Positions 1-6,546 of a stretch of 13,535 nucleotides of DNA are shown piece by piece. The notes beneath the pieces were generated by a model. The model was not told the origin of the DNA. It made no database searches and was given only the letters and a program-made list of their open reading frames with translations. This stretch comes from Bacteroidales bacterium (lineage in GTDB: Bacteria > Bacteroidota > Bacteroidia > Bacteroidales > UBA932). Every line of letters starts with the position of its first letter. The stretch's first letter is position 1. The translations under genes were made by a program, and so were the position numbers. Where the stretch lies: assembly GCA_017509375.1 (NCBI GenBank), contig JAFWPT010000356.1, forward strand, positions 1-13,535. The letters run 5' to 3'.

Positions 1-369
1 CCGCTGCAAATGAACGGGAAAGCCGTTGTGGACGGTGAGTGCTACCGCTTCCAGGGTAACGGCATAGAGGTTTACTGCGACGGCACAACCAAGTGGACTG
101 TTGACCAGGAGACCAAAGAAGTTTATATCGAGCGCTCTGGCGGCAGCAGCACTTTCCTGGACAATCCCGCCGTGTGGATAGATAATACCAAGGATTTGAA
201 AGTGAGCAAGTCAGTCATCAGCGGCGTATGGAAAGACAGCACGTCGGAAAGCGATTTCTCGTTCAAATTCAGTTCAATAGTACCCTCGCCACTGAGCGGC
301 AGCCTCGAAGGATTCAGCTTCGATGCAAGCTCGCTCGGAAGCGAGTGGGTAGTCACAGATTTGCGATGA
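1..369 (+). CDS. LolA-like outer-membrane lipoprotein carrier, 3' part only
   Basis: The reading frame is open from the first base (Pro-Leu-Gln before the first Met at base 10), so the gene is cut by the window edge and that Met is probably internal. The visible 122 residues resemble the C-terminal part of Bacteroidetes LolA-like proteins: a G-K-x-V-V-x-G-x-x-Y-R-F strand, a Y-C-D-G-T-T-K-W-T turn, a K-E-V-Y-I strand, and a closing V-V-T-D-L-R tail like the VxDLR ends of this group. LolA family members are periplasmic beta-barrel chaperones that carry lipoproteins from the inner to the outer membrane; any signal peptide lies outside the window. The stop overlaps the mnmA start in ATGA, so the two are probably co-transcribed and translationally coupled. 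The family call rests on pattern recognition of a fragment and is fairly but not fully secure. Confidence 0.75.
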   Translation, partial: PLQMNGKAVVDGECYRFQGNGIEVYCDGTTKWTVDQETKEVYIERSGGSSTFLDNPAVWIDNTKDLKVSKSVISGVWKDSTSESDFSFKFSSIVPSPLSGSLEGFSFDASSLGSEWVVTDLR

Positions 370-1685
370 AGGTCTGCGTAGGACTCTCGGGAGGCGTGGA
401 CTCCAGCGTAGCGGCCCTGTTGCTCAAGCGGCAGGGCTACGATGTGTTTGCCATGTTCATGCAGAACTGGCACGACACCGAGGGCACTCTCCACGGAGAC
501 TGCGAATGGGAAGAAGACAAGTTCGTTGCCGAGCTGGTAGCCCGTAAAATTGGCATTCCTTTCTATTTCGTGGACCTTTCCGGGGAGTATCGCGAACGGG
601 TGGTGAACTATATGTTCGACGAATACTCCCGCGGCCGCACTCCCAACCCGGACGTACTCTGCAACCGGGAAATCAAGTTCGACGCCTTCCTGAAAAAAGC
701 CATGGAGCTGGGTGCAGACATGGTAGCCACAGGGCATTACTGCCGTAAGGAAGAGTTCACAGATACCGACGGACAGACCCGCTGGAAGCTACTGGAAGGC
801 ATAGATCCCGGGAAAGACCAGAGCTACTTCCTCTGCCAGCTGAACCAGGAGCAGTTGTCCCGTGCCCTCTTCCCTATTGGCGGAATGCTCAAGTCGAAAG
901 TGCGCGCCCTCGCCTCAGAGGCCGATTTGCCGTCGGCCGACAAAAAAGATTCCCAAGGTATATGCTTCGTAGGAAAAGTGGACCTGCCCGTATTTCTGCA
1001 GCAGAAACTCAAGCCGGTGGAAGGGGATGTGGTAGAGGTGTTCGATGCCTGGTACCGTGATTCCGGGAAGTACCGCAAAGACTGCGGGCTGCTGGAAAGC
1101 GCCCGGCTGGACGGCTGGGACAGCCTGAGCGACGAAGCTCTTGAGGAACTTGCCACACCTCTGGATTACAGCGATATACAGTTCCAGACAGAGAGCTATC
1201 GCTCAGGTAAGCGCCACATCAAGAAGACCCGCTACAAAGCAAACCCGTGGGGAGTGATAGCAGGCCAGCACGAGGGGGCGCAATTCTACACCAACGGCCA
1301 GCGTAAAGGCCTGTCTATCGGGGGCCACGCCAAGCCATTGTTCGTGATTGCTACCGATATTAGTTCCAACCGCATTTACGTTGGCGAGGGTGAAGACCAC
1401 AAAGGCCTTTTCCGGAGTGTGCTCCGCATCGCCCCTGACGAAATTCATTGGATGCGTCCCTCCCTGGCAATGCAGCCCGGAACCAGCCTGCGCTGCCGCT
1501 GCCGTATCCGCTACCGCCAGCCGCTGCAGGACTGTACCCTGCTGATGCGGGAGACCGGACTCTTTGTATGCTTCGATGAAGCTCAGCGCAGCATCACCCC
1601 CGGGCAGTTCGCCGCCTTCCATGCCCTGCCCGACTCCGCAGACCCTTACGACGCCCCGGAACTGCTTGGAAGCGGTGTAATTTAG
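366..1685 (+). CDS. mnmA: tRNA-specific 2-thiouridylase MnmA (long form with insert)
   Basis: MnmA is a cytoplasmic enzyme that adenylates U34 of the Lys, Glu and Gln tRNAs and replaces its 2-oxygen with sulfur. The 439-residue product has the PP-loop ATP motif GLSGGVDSS (residues 6-14), the conserved NPDVLCN segment with catalytic Cys99, an ATGHY segment (121-125), and QGICFVG with the second catalytic Cys200. The GQRKGLSIGG signature (311-320) opens the C-terminal beta domains. The start chosen is the ATG at 366, which overlaps the upstream stop (ATGA) and puts the PP-loop at the usual distance from the N-terminus; a frame extension back to 228 lies inside the upstream gene and has no family match. 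The protein is about 70-80 residues longer than the roughly 360-370-residue E. coli type, owing to an insert at about residues 222-299. I recall shorter inserts at this place in other Bacteroidetes MnmA proteins. Confidence 0.96.
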   Translation: MKVCVGLSGGVDSSVAALLLKRQGYDVFAMFMQNWHDTEGTLHGDCEWEEDKFVAELVARKIGIPFYFVDLSGEYRERVVNYMFDEYSRGRTPNPDVLCNREIKFDAFLKKAMELGADMVATGHYCRKEEFTDTDGQTRWKLLEGIDPGKDQSYFLCQLNQEQLSRALFPIGGMLKSKVRALASEADLPSADKKDSQGICFVGKVDLPVFLQQKLKPVEGDVVEVFDAWYRDSGKYRKDCGLLESARLDGWDSLSDEALEELATPLDYSDIQFQTESYRSGKRHIKKTRYKANPWGVIAGQHEGAQFYTNGQRKGLSIGGHAKPLFVIATDISSNRIYVGEGEDHKGLFRSVLRIAPDEIHWMRPSLAMQPGTSLRCRCRIRYRQPLQDCTLLMRETGLFVCFDEAQRSITPGQFAAFHALPDSADPYDAPELLGSGVI

Positions 1686-1692
1686 AATCACC

Positions 1693-2568
1693 ATGATGAA
1701 AAGGATAGCTTCCATACTTCTGATACTGATGAGCATTCAGGCCGCGGCGCAGGGCATATATCAACGTCCCGCTGACAACCCGCACCCTACGCCGCCGGCA
1801 GTGCCTCCTTACGCCGTTTTCGCAGGCGATACCGTCTATTTCGACACTACAGAGAAATACGAAAGGATGGACCGCGAGCTAATGGCTTTCAGCTATATGC
1901 ACACTACCTCATCCCTCATGCTGAAGCGCTCGGGCCGGTATTTCCCCTTCATAGAGGCAATGCTGAAAGATAACGGAATACCGGATGACTTTAAGTACCT
2001 CTGCGTAATCGAAAGCAACCTCGACCCCAAAGCGGTATCCGCCACCGGTGCCGCCGGCCTTTGGCAGTTTACCAGCGCAACCGCAAGGGAATTCGGGCTG
2101 GAAGTAAATGCCGAAGTGGACGAACGCTACAACGAAGACAAAGAAACAATCGCGGCATGCACCTACCTGAAGCGGGCCTACGCCAAATTCGGGAATTGGA
2201 TCAATGCAGCCGCCAGCTACAACTGCGGTATGGGAGGCGTTGCAACCCGCATAGAAACCCAGAAGCAAGACTCGTTCTTCGACCTGCTGCTACCGGAAGA
2301 GACGTCGCGCTATGTTTACCGCATCCTGGCAGCCAAAATGTTTTTCAGCAATCCGCAGGCCTTCGGATACCAGGTCACAGAACGTTACGAACCTGTGGAA
2401 ATACGCCGTGATGTAGTTGTATCCGGAGGAATACCGAGCCTTGTGGATTTTGCCGGCCAATACGGGATAAGCTACGCCGAACTGAAACGGGCAAATCTAT
2501 GGCTGCGATCGGACAAACTCACCAACAAAGACAAACGCAGCTACAGCATCAGAATTCCGAAGCCTTAG
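1693..2568 (+). CDS. Secreted lytic murein transglycosylase, MltD-like (GH23)
   Basis: This 291-residue protein belongs to the lysozyme-like transglycosylases that cleave the MurNAc-GlcNAc bond of peptidoglycan with 1,6-anhydro-MurNAc formation. A signal peptide is visible: MMKR, a hydrophobic stretch (about 5-16) and an A-A-A-Q cleavage region near residue 20. The SLT domain (about 82-215) has the catalytic motif IESNLDPKAVSATGAAGLWQF-type segment, with Glu107 as the probable acid, and an AAASYNCGMGG block (172-182). Residues about 247-290 look like one degenerate LysM-like unit (I-P-S-L-V-D-F-A-x-x-Y-G-I-S-Y-A-E-L-K-R-x-N), shorter than the LysM tails of E. coli MltD. It starts 7 bases after mnmA with no clear Shine-Dalgarno sequence; a second ATG three bases later is equally possible. 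There is no lipobox cysteine, so it is probably periplasmic rather than lipid-anchored. Its end overlaps the opposing gene. Confidence 0.9.
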   Translation: MMKRIASILLILMSIQAAAQGIYQRPADNPHPTPPAVPPYAVFAGDTVYFDTTEKYERMDRELMAFSYMHTTSSLMLKRSGRYFPFIEAMLKDNGIPDDFKYLCVIESNLDPKAVSATGAAGLWQFTSATAREFGLEVNAEVDERYNEDKETIAACTYLKRAYAKFGNWINAAASYNCGMGGVATRIETQKQDSFFDLLLPEETSRYVYRILAAKMFFSNPQAFGYQVTERYEPVEIRRDVVVSGGIPSLVDFAGQYGISYAELKRANLWLRSDKLTNKDKRSYSIRIPKP

Positions 2569-3784
2569 GCCCGAACAAACGGGACTGGTAGCCGAGGCAC
2601 TGGAAGCCGTTCCGGTTTATCAGAGGAATCATTTCCTCGCTGATTCCCAACTGTTTACGCACCCAGTAGCATATACTGACGCTCATCCCCATGGGCTCGG
2701 TGCATCTTATCATGCGCTCCAGGCACTCTATGCTCCGGGGTTTGGAAGGAGCTATCCTCCCCCGCTGCTTGCGGTGGTCTTCGTTGGACGGCATGAGATA
2801 GTCTTCATAGAGCTGACGCTCCAGGGACTTGTCGAACGTCCCTAAATATTGGCCAAGCATCGCCAGATTTTCCACACAGGCGGTGAGGAATTCCGGCTTG
2901 TAATTGACGATTCCCGCCTCGTTCAGGGAATCGAAGAAAGCAGAAATATGGTCGGGGGTCAGCCAGGGGGTAAGGATGGGCTGTACCAAAGCCGAGTCTG
3001 CGGCTATGCCTGCATCCCTGCACATGCGCACTGCGGCAAGCCGCTCCGGAAGCGGAGCCGCATAAGGCTCGAGCACGTCACGGAACGCGTCCGGCATAAT
3101 GGAGACGCTGGTATTGAACTGCATACGGCCGCGAAGGCGGGTAAACAAAGACAGTATGCTCTCGCCTTCAAACTTCGCTTCCAGGTGCCGCACACCCGCT
3201 TTGGAAGCTATAAACAAGCGGGCCTGAGAGTCAGGAAAGCGCTCGAAGTGCGCTATGAATTCGTGCAGTATCTTATGCGCTATTCCGGTATAAAGACTGG
3301 CTTCCTGAAGGGCCTCGGTTTTGGGCGAAAAATAATAATAGTGTCTCTGGTTGGGGCTGGCAGGGCCATTCTGTTCTTCCAGCAACCGGCGGACGTAGAG
3401 GTGGTAATTGCTCCATGCCACAAGTTCCTGCTCGTGCACTCCGTCCGACACCAGGCAATACTGGCAGCCGACTCCGCATCCGCGTACCGGGTTGATTTCC
3501 CAAGTGAGGGTAGGACAGCGCCCTGTATAATTGTGTATCTCTTTCTCCACGGACAGAGGATCCAGCTCCGCCACCACATAACGCCGGCGAGGTATCAACA
3601 ACTTTTCTTCGAAGCGCTTCATAAACACACGCGAACCGCGCTCCAACGCCTCCAGAGTCGCAGGACTGGGCTGAATCCTAACGCCCAGACCTTCAAGATA
3701 CTGCGAATCCACTAGCTGAGGGCGGAAGCCCGGCAGATTATACACCGAAATATCGTGTGAATATAAAGCTTCGAATTCTTCCAT
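2549..3784 (-). CDS. Radical SAM protein, SplB/PA0069/Rv2578c-like (COG1533)
   Basis: The 411-residue product carries the radical SAM signature C-x3-C-x2-C as GCGVGCQYC (Cys103, Cys107, Cys110), preceded by an N-P-V-R segment typical of COG1533 proteins. These use a [4Fe-4S] cluster and S-adenosylmethionine to make a 5'-deoxyadenosyl radical. Later blocks fit the same family: Y-F-S-P-K-T-E-A (about 151-158), a strand L-F-I-A-S-K-A-G, a V-S-I-M-P segment, then L-E-P-Y-A-A-P-L-P-E-R-L-A-A-V and A-G-I-A-A-D-S-A-L-V-Q-P-I-L. COG1533 includes spore photoproduct lyase, so databases often call such proteins DNA repair photolyases; that function is not supported here and the substrate is unknown. The only in-frame ATG near the 5' end is at 3784. 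The gene diverges from the ATP-grasp cassette across 60 bp, which allows joint control, and its 3' end overlaps the transglycosylase gene. Confidence 0.85.
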   Translation of the reverse strand: MEEFEALYSHDISVYNLPGFRPQLVDSQYLEGLGVRIQPSPATLEALERGSRVFMKRFEEKLLIPRRRYVVAELDPLSVEKEIHNYTGRCPTLTWEINPVRGCGVGCQYCLVSDGVHEQELVAWSNYHLYVRRLLEEQNGPASPNQRHYYYFSPKTEALQEASLYTGIAHKILHEFIAHFERFPDSQARLFIASKAGVRHLEAKFEGESILSLFTRLRGRMQFNTSVSIMPDAFRDVLEPYAAPLPERLAAVRMCRDAGIAADSALVQPILTPWLTPDHISAFFDSLNEAGIVNYKPEFLTACVENLAMLGQYLGTFDKSLERQLYEDYLMPSNEDHRKQRGRIAPSKPRSIECLERMIRCTEPMGMSVSICYWVRKQLGISEEMIPLINRNGFQCLGYQSRLFGPKASEF

Positions 3785-3786
3785 AA

Positions 3787-3818
3787 CTTGCGAAAATACT
3801 AATTTCTTGCGAATTCGC
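3787..3818. repeat. Operator-like direct repeat and palindrome in the divergent promoter region
   Basis: CTTGCGAA occurs twice in the same orientation, at 3787-3794 and 3806-3813, with a 19-bp period. The second copy runs into a perfect 10-bp palindrome GCGAATTCGC (3809-3818). The second copy covers the TTG of the rightward promoter and the palindrome lies in its spacer, while the first copy lies by the possible leftward -7 element. This placement suits a regulator controlling both divergent genes, but the motifs are short and no regulator gene is in the window. Confidence 0.35.
3791..3798 (-). promoter_or_regulatory. Possible weak -7 element for the radical SAM gene
   Basis: Read on the - strand this is TATTTTCG, one mismatch from the Bacteroidetes TAnnTTTG element. 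It ends 6 bases before the ATG of the radical SAM gene. No convincing TTG or TTTG lies about 20 bases further upstream, so the call is tentative. Confidence 0.25.
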
Positions 3819-3837
3819 CGCCCATAACTTATCTTTG
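3807..3837 (+). promoter_or_regulatory. Bacteroidetes-type promoter for the ATP-grasp/WbqC/glycosyltransferase cassette
   Basis: TATCTTTG at 3830-3837 matches the TAnnTTTG -7 consensus exactly, and TTG at 3807-3809 stands 20 bases upstream, fitting the -33 element known from Bacteroides. The start codon is only 7 bases after the -7 element. If transcription begins at the usual distance, the leader would be about 0-5 bases, so the mRNA may be leaderless or nearly so. No Shine-Dalgarno-like sequence precedes the start. Confidence 0.65.
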
Positions 3838-3844
3838 TGTTGCT

Positions 3845-5011
3845 ATGTACAGTGACCTGTCAGCCTATTACCTCCACTGGTACCACAAGCAGCCGATTGC
3901 AATCACGCCTTCCAGGCGCGACGAACTGAGACGTCTGCATCGCTGCATGATGGACTGCATCGATTATTTCGTACAGCATTATGAGAGCCTTTGCGCCAAA
4001 TACATGCCGCTGAGCGATAAAGAGTTGGAAATTCTTTCCGAGCAGAGCAGCCGGCCCTTCCGGGCAGGTACTTTCCGCCCGGACTATATAATAAGCGATT
4101 CCGGAGAACTGAAGATTTGTGAAATCACCTCCCGCTTCTTTGCCCACGGTATCTTCATGTCATGGTTTGGAGAGCAATATGTACGCTCTTACTGTTCGTC
4201 GCTCGGCCTCCATTGTCCGGAAAGCCGGTTTGCAGAGATGATGTCGTACATGCTGGAGATTACTGGCGGCTGCAAGCGAATGTTCGTATTCAAGAGTTCC
4301 GACCGCACAAGCGAAATCCGCCTGTACAAACGGTTCTACGAAGCCCACGGGATAGAGGTAAGCATCCTGGAAGCCGGAGAAGTGGAGCCAAGGCGCAGGG
4401 AATGGGATGTCCCTGGCACCTTTCTGGTAAGCGCCCTGAACCAGAGAGACATCCTTTCATTGCAGATGGACACCATACGGGCGATGATACGCCTGGGCAT
4501 GTACAGCGACTTCCGCAACATTTTCCTGATACACGACAAGCGCTTCATGCACATGTGGTTCGAAGACAGTTTCACGGAATCATGCTTAAGCCCGGAAGAC
4601 ACGGCTTTCCTGCGCTCGCATGCCATACCTACCTTCCTCGTTCCCCCGCCTGATGCCCCTGGCAACAAGGACGCCTATATACTCAAACCCTGGCGCCTCG
4701 GGAAGAGCGAAGGGGTGCACGCCGGGGTACTCTGCTCCGAAAGCCAATGGCTGGAGCTGTTCAGCTCAGGGGCGGTAAACGCTATGATATGCCAGCCATT
4801 CCTCGCCCAGCGCAGTTTCCCTACAGTTTGGGAAGGCACGGCCTACAACGACTATGCATGCGGAATGATGCTCTGCATAGACGAAAACTATTTCGACTCC
4901 GGATTCTTCCGATGTTCAAGCCTGCCGGTCACGAACATAGGCGACAGCCGCAAGGCCGCGGTAATACATACCTCTGACCCGGAAATCCTGAAATACTGCG
5001 ACTTGCTATGA
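3845..5011 (+). CDS. Putative circularly permuted ATP-grasp ligase-like protein
   Basis: This 388-residue protein has no signal peptide or membrane segment, so it is probably cytoplasmic. I do not recognise a named family, but the motifs suggest an ATP-grasp fold in permuted order. An R-P-D-Y-I-I-S-D-S-G-E-L-K-I-C-E-I-T-S-R-F segment at about 78-98 resembles the Mg-binding E-I-N-x-R part that normally comes last. The nucleotide-binding lysine loop Y-I-L-K-P-W-R-L-G-K-S-E-G-V (278-291) and a hinge-like I-C-Q-P-F-L (315-320) come afterwards, followed by S-G-F-F-R-C-S-S-L-P-V-T-N (352-364). Glutathionylspermidine synthase-type ligases show this order; they join a carboxylate to an amine using ATP. 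The usual Asn of E-I-N is Thr95 here. The first ATG is preferred because it follows a strong promoter; Met35 is an alternative. The stop overlaps the WbqC start (ATGA). Substrates cannot be inferred, and the fold call is moderate. Confidence 0.55.
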   Translation: MYSDLSAYYLHWYHKQPIAITPSRRDELRRLHRCMMDCIDYFVQHYESLCAKYMPLSDKELEILSEQSSRPFRAGTFRPDYIISDSGELKICEITSRFFAHGIFMSWFGEQYVRSYCSSLGLHCPESRFAEMMSYMLEITGGCKRMFVFKSSDRTSEIRLYKRFYEAHGIEVSILEAGEVEPRRREWDVPGTFLVSALNQRDILSLQMDTIRAMIRLGMYSDFRNIFLIHDKRFMHMWFEDSFTESCLSPEDTAFLRSHAIPTFLVPPPDAPGNKDAYILKPWRLGKSEGVHAGVLCSESQWLELFSSGAVNAMICQPFLAQRSFPTVWEGTAYNDYACGMMLCIDENYFDSGFFRCSSLPVTNIGDSRKAAVIHTSDPEILKYCDLL

Positions 5012-5700
5012 CCCTTGCCGCCAACCAGCCATATTTCCTGCCATATTTCCCATACTGGCAACTTATCGCGGCAGCCGACGTTTTCCTGATAAGCGAGGAT
5101 TATGCCTTCAAGAAAAGGAGCTGGATTACCCGCAACAAGATACTGGTAAACGGAGAGCCCCATTATTTCCGCATCGAAGTGGAGCACCAGAGTTGCCACA
5201 AGCTGATAATGGACACCTTCATTGCAGCGGAGCAGATAGAGAACAAGCTCAGGACACTGGAGATGGCATATCACAAGGCTCCCAATTTTTCTTCAGGCTA
5301 TGAGCTGGCCGAACGCATACTGCGAAACGAGGATAGAAACCTCGCATCCTTTCTCACATTCTCAATCCGGGAAATATGCTCCTACCTGGGCATAGAAACC
5401 CAACTCCGCAATAGTTCCGAATTTCCGGGCAACCGGCATATGCGCAAGGAGAAACGGGTGTACGATTTCTGCCGCCTGCTGGACGCAGACCGCTATATCA
5501 ACGCCATCGGAGGGCAGCAAATATACAAAAAGGACGCATTTAAGGAACAGGGGATAGACCTCTTTTTCATCTGCTCCGAAGCGGCCCCGTATAAGCAGGG
5601 GCGCAGTGCTTTCGTCCCCGGCTTGTCGGTACTGGATGCAATAATGTTCAATTCCCGCGAAGCCCTTCACGAGCGCCTCGGACAATACCGTCTGCTATGA
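5008..5700 (+). CDS. WbqC-like family protein
   Basis: The 230-residue product fits the WbqC-like family, named after a protein from an O-antigen cluster whose biochemical role I do not know to be settled. Family blocks seen are A-A-N-Q-P-Y-F-L-P-Y-F-P-Y-W (residues 4-17), A-D-V-F-L-I (24-28 region), K-R-S-W-I-T-R-N-K-I (36-45), Y-I-N-A-I-G-G-Q-Q-I-Y (163-173) and F-V-P-G-L-S-V-L-D-A-I-M-F-N (202-215). Members are usually about 220-240 residues, so it looks complete. There is no signal peptide, so it is probably cytoplasmic. It overlaps both neighbours by four bases (ATGA at each end), which indicates translational coupling and possibly balanced amounts of the three proteins. WbqC-like genes commonly sit beside sugar-modifying or aminotransferase genes in surface polysaccharide loci, and the adjoining glycosyltransferase fits that. 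The repeated P-Y-F near the start is a normal family feature. Confidence 0.88.
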   Translation: MTLAANQPYFLPYFPYWQLIAAADVFLISEDYAFKKRSWITRNKILVNGEPHYFRIEVEHQSCHKLIMDTFIAAEQIENKLRTLEMAYHKAPNFSSGYELAERILRNEDRNLASFLTFSIREICSYLGIETQLRNSSEFPGNRHMRKEKRVYDFCRLLDADRYINAIGGQQIYKKDAFKEQGIDLFFICSEAAPYKQGRSAFVPGLSVLDAIMFNSREALHERLGQYRLL

Positions 5701-6506
5701 CCGTCAGTATTATCTGTCTTGCATATAATCACGCGCCTTACATACGGGACGCCCTGGACGGATTCGTCAAGCAGCAGACGGATTTCCCTTTCGAAGTACT
5801 GATCCACGACGACGCCTCGGACGACGGTACGGCAGAGATAATACGGGAATATGCAGAGCGGTATCCGGATATCATAAGGCCGGTATTCCAAAGTGTCAAC
5901 CAACATTCCAGGGGAGTCAGGATAGCCAGGGACTTCCTGTTCCCGCTTGTCCGGGGGCGCTATGTAGCTTTGTGCGAGGGCGATGACTACTGGACCGATC
6001 CCCTGAAACTGAGCAAACAGGTAGCGGCACTGGAAGCCTGCCCGGAAGTAGATATCTGCGCCCACAGGGCACTTAAAATGAAAAACGGCAGGCCTCACGG
6101 ACACGAAGGTCCCGGAGGCAGGACGCGGATTCTGCCGGCGGGGAAGGTCATAATGGGAGGAGGAGGCTACGTAGCTACCAGCAGCCTGATGTGCCGCAGA
6201 GAGTTGTACCTGCAGGACAGCCCCATGCGCAAAATACTGTTCTACGATTATACGCTCCAGATACAGGGGTCGCTGCGCGGCGGAATGCTGTACCTTTCGG
6301 ATTGTATGAGCGTTTATCGCCGAAGAGTCCCCGGCTCGTGGACCGCAGCCCATCTACATAAAGGAAATTCCTCTCATTACCGTAATTTCAAGCTGATGCT
6401 GGACGCCCTTGACGAATGGACCGGCGGCAGCCTGCACAAGCAGATCCAGGCGAGAAAACGCATCTACGACGTTCACTCTTTTTTTCGCAAACTGCTGTGG
6501 AAGTGA
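5697..6506 (+). CDS. Family 2 glycosyltransferase (GT-A fold)
   Basis: A 269-residue GT2 enzyme that transfers a sugar from a nucleotide-sugar donor to an unknown acceptor. It begins directly with the first strand V-S-I-I-C-L-A-Y-N-H (3-12), then D-D-A-S-D-D-G-T (38-45), which binds the nucleotide, and E-G-D-D-Y-W-T-D-P-L-K-L (94-105), where the D-D pair supplies the metal-binding DxD-type site. Tyr183-Asp184 before L-Q-I-Q-G-S-L-R-G-G is the likely catalytic-base region, followed by L-S-D-C-M-S-V-Y-R-R (200-209), the usual acceptor-side strand. The length is typical. There is no transmembrane segment, so it is cytoplasmic or loosely membrane-associated through its basic C-terminus. It is the last gene of the three-gene cassette, starting in the stop of the WbqC gene. 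The 40 bases after it hold no clear terminator before the opposing gene. The sugar specificity cannot be read. Confidence 0.9.
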   Translation: MTVSIICLAYNHAPYIRDALDGFVKQQTDFPFEVLIHDDASDDGTAEIIREYAERYPDIIRPVFQSVNQHSRGVRIARDFLFPLVRGRYVALCEGDDYWTDPLKLSKQVAALEACPEVDICAHRALKMKNGRPHGHEGPGGRTRILPAGKVIMGGGGYVATSSLMCRRELYLQDSPMRKILFYDYTLQIQGSLRGGMLYLSDCMSVYRRRVPGSWTAAHLHKGNSSHYRNFKLMLDALDEWTGGSLHKQIQARKRIYDVHSFFRKLLWK

Positions 6507-6546
6507 GTACTCAGCGGCAAGACGGGAAGAGTTCCGGCGCTCCTGA

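Noticed and set aside
228..365. A 46-codon N-terminal extension of mnmA
   Set aside because: It overlaps the LolA-like gene in another frame, has no similarity to MnmA, and the ATG at 366 gives the normal N-terminus and an ATGA junction.
2562..2583. Small palindrome GCCTTAGGC and a CCCG/CGGG hairpin near the overlapping stops
   Set aside because: Stems of four base pairs without a T-run, inside coding sequence; likely chance.
2849..3715. A 288-codon open frame on the + strand opposite the radical SAM gene
   Set aside because: The - strand frame has the Cys motif and conserved family blocks; this frame is biased in composition and has no motif.
2549..3784. Naming the radical SAM protein a spore photoproduct lyase
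   Set aside because: Only the superfamily motif and general COG1533 blocks are shared; nothing suggests a spore-forming host or DNA photoproduct substrate.
5030..5050. Direct repeat CCATATTTCC in the WbqC gene
   Set aside because: It encodes the conserved repeated P-Y-F of the family's N-terminal motif, so protein selection explains it.
6507..6546. Possible terminator between the glycosyltransferase and the FAD dehydrogenase
   Set aside because: Only a very short GGAA/TTCC inverted pair is visible, with no T-run on either strand.
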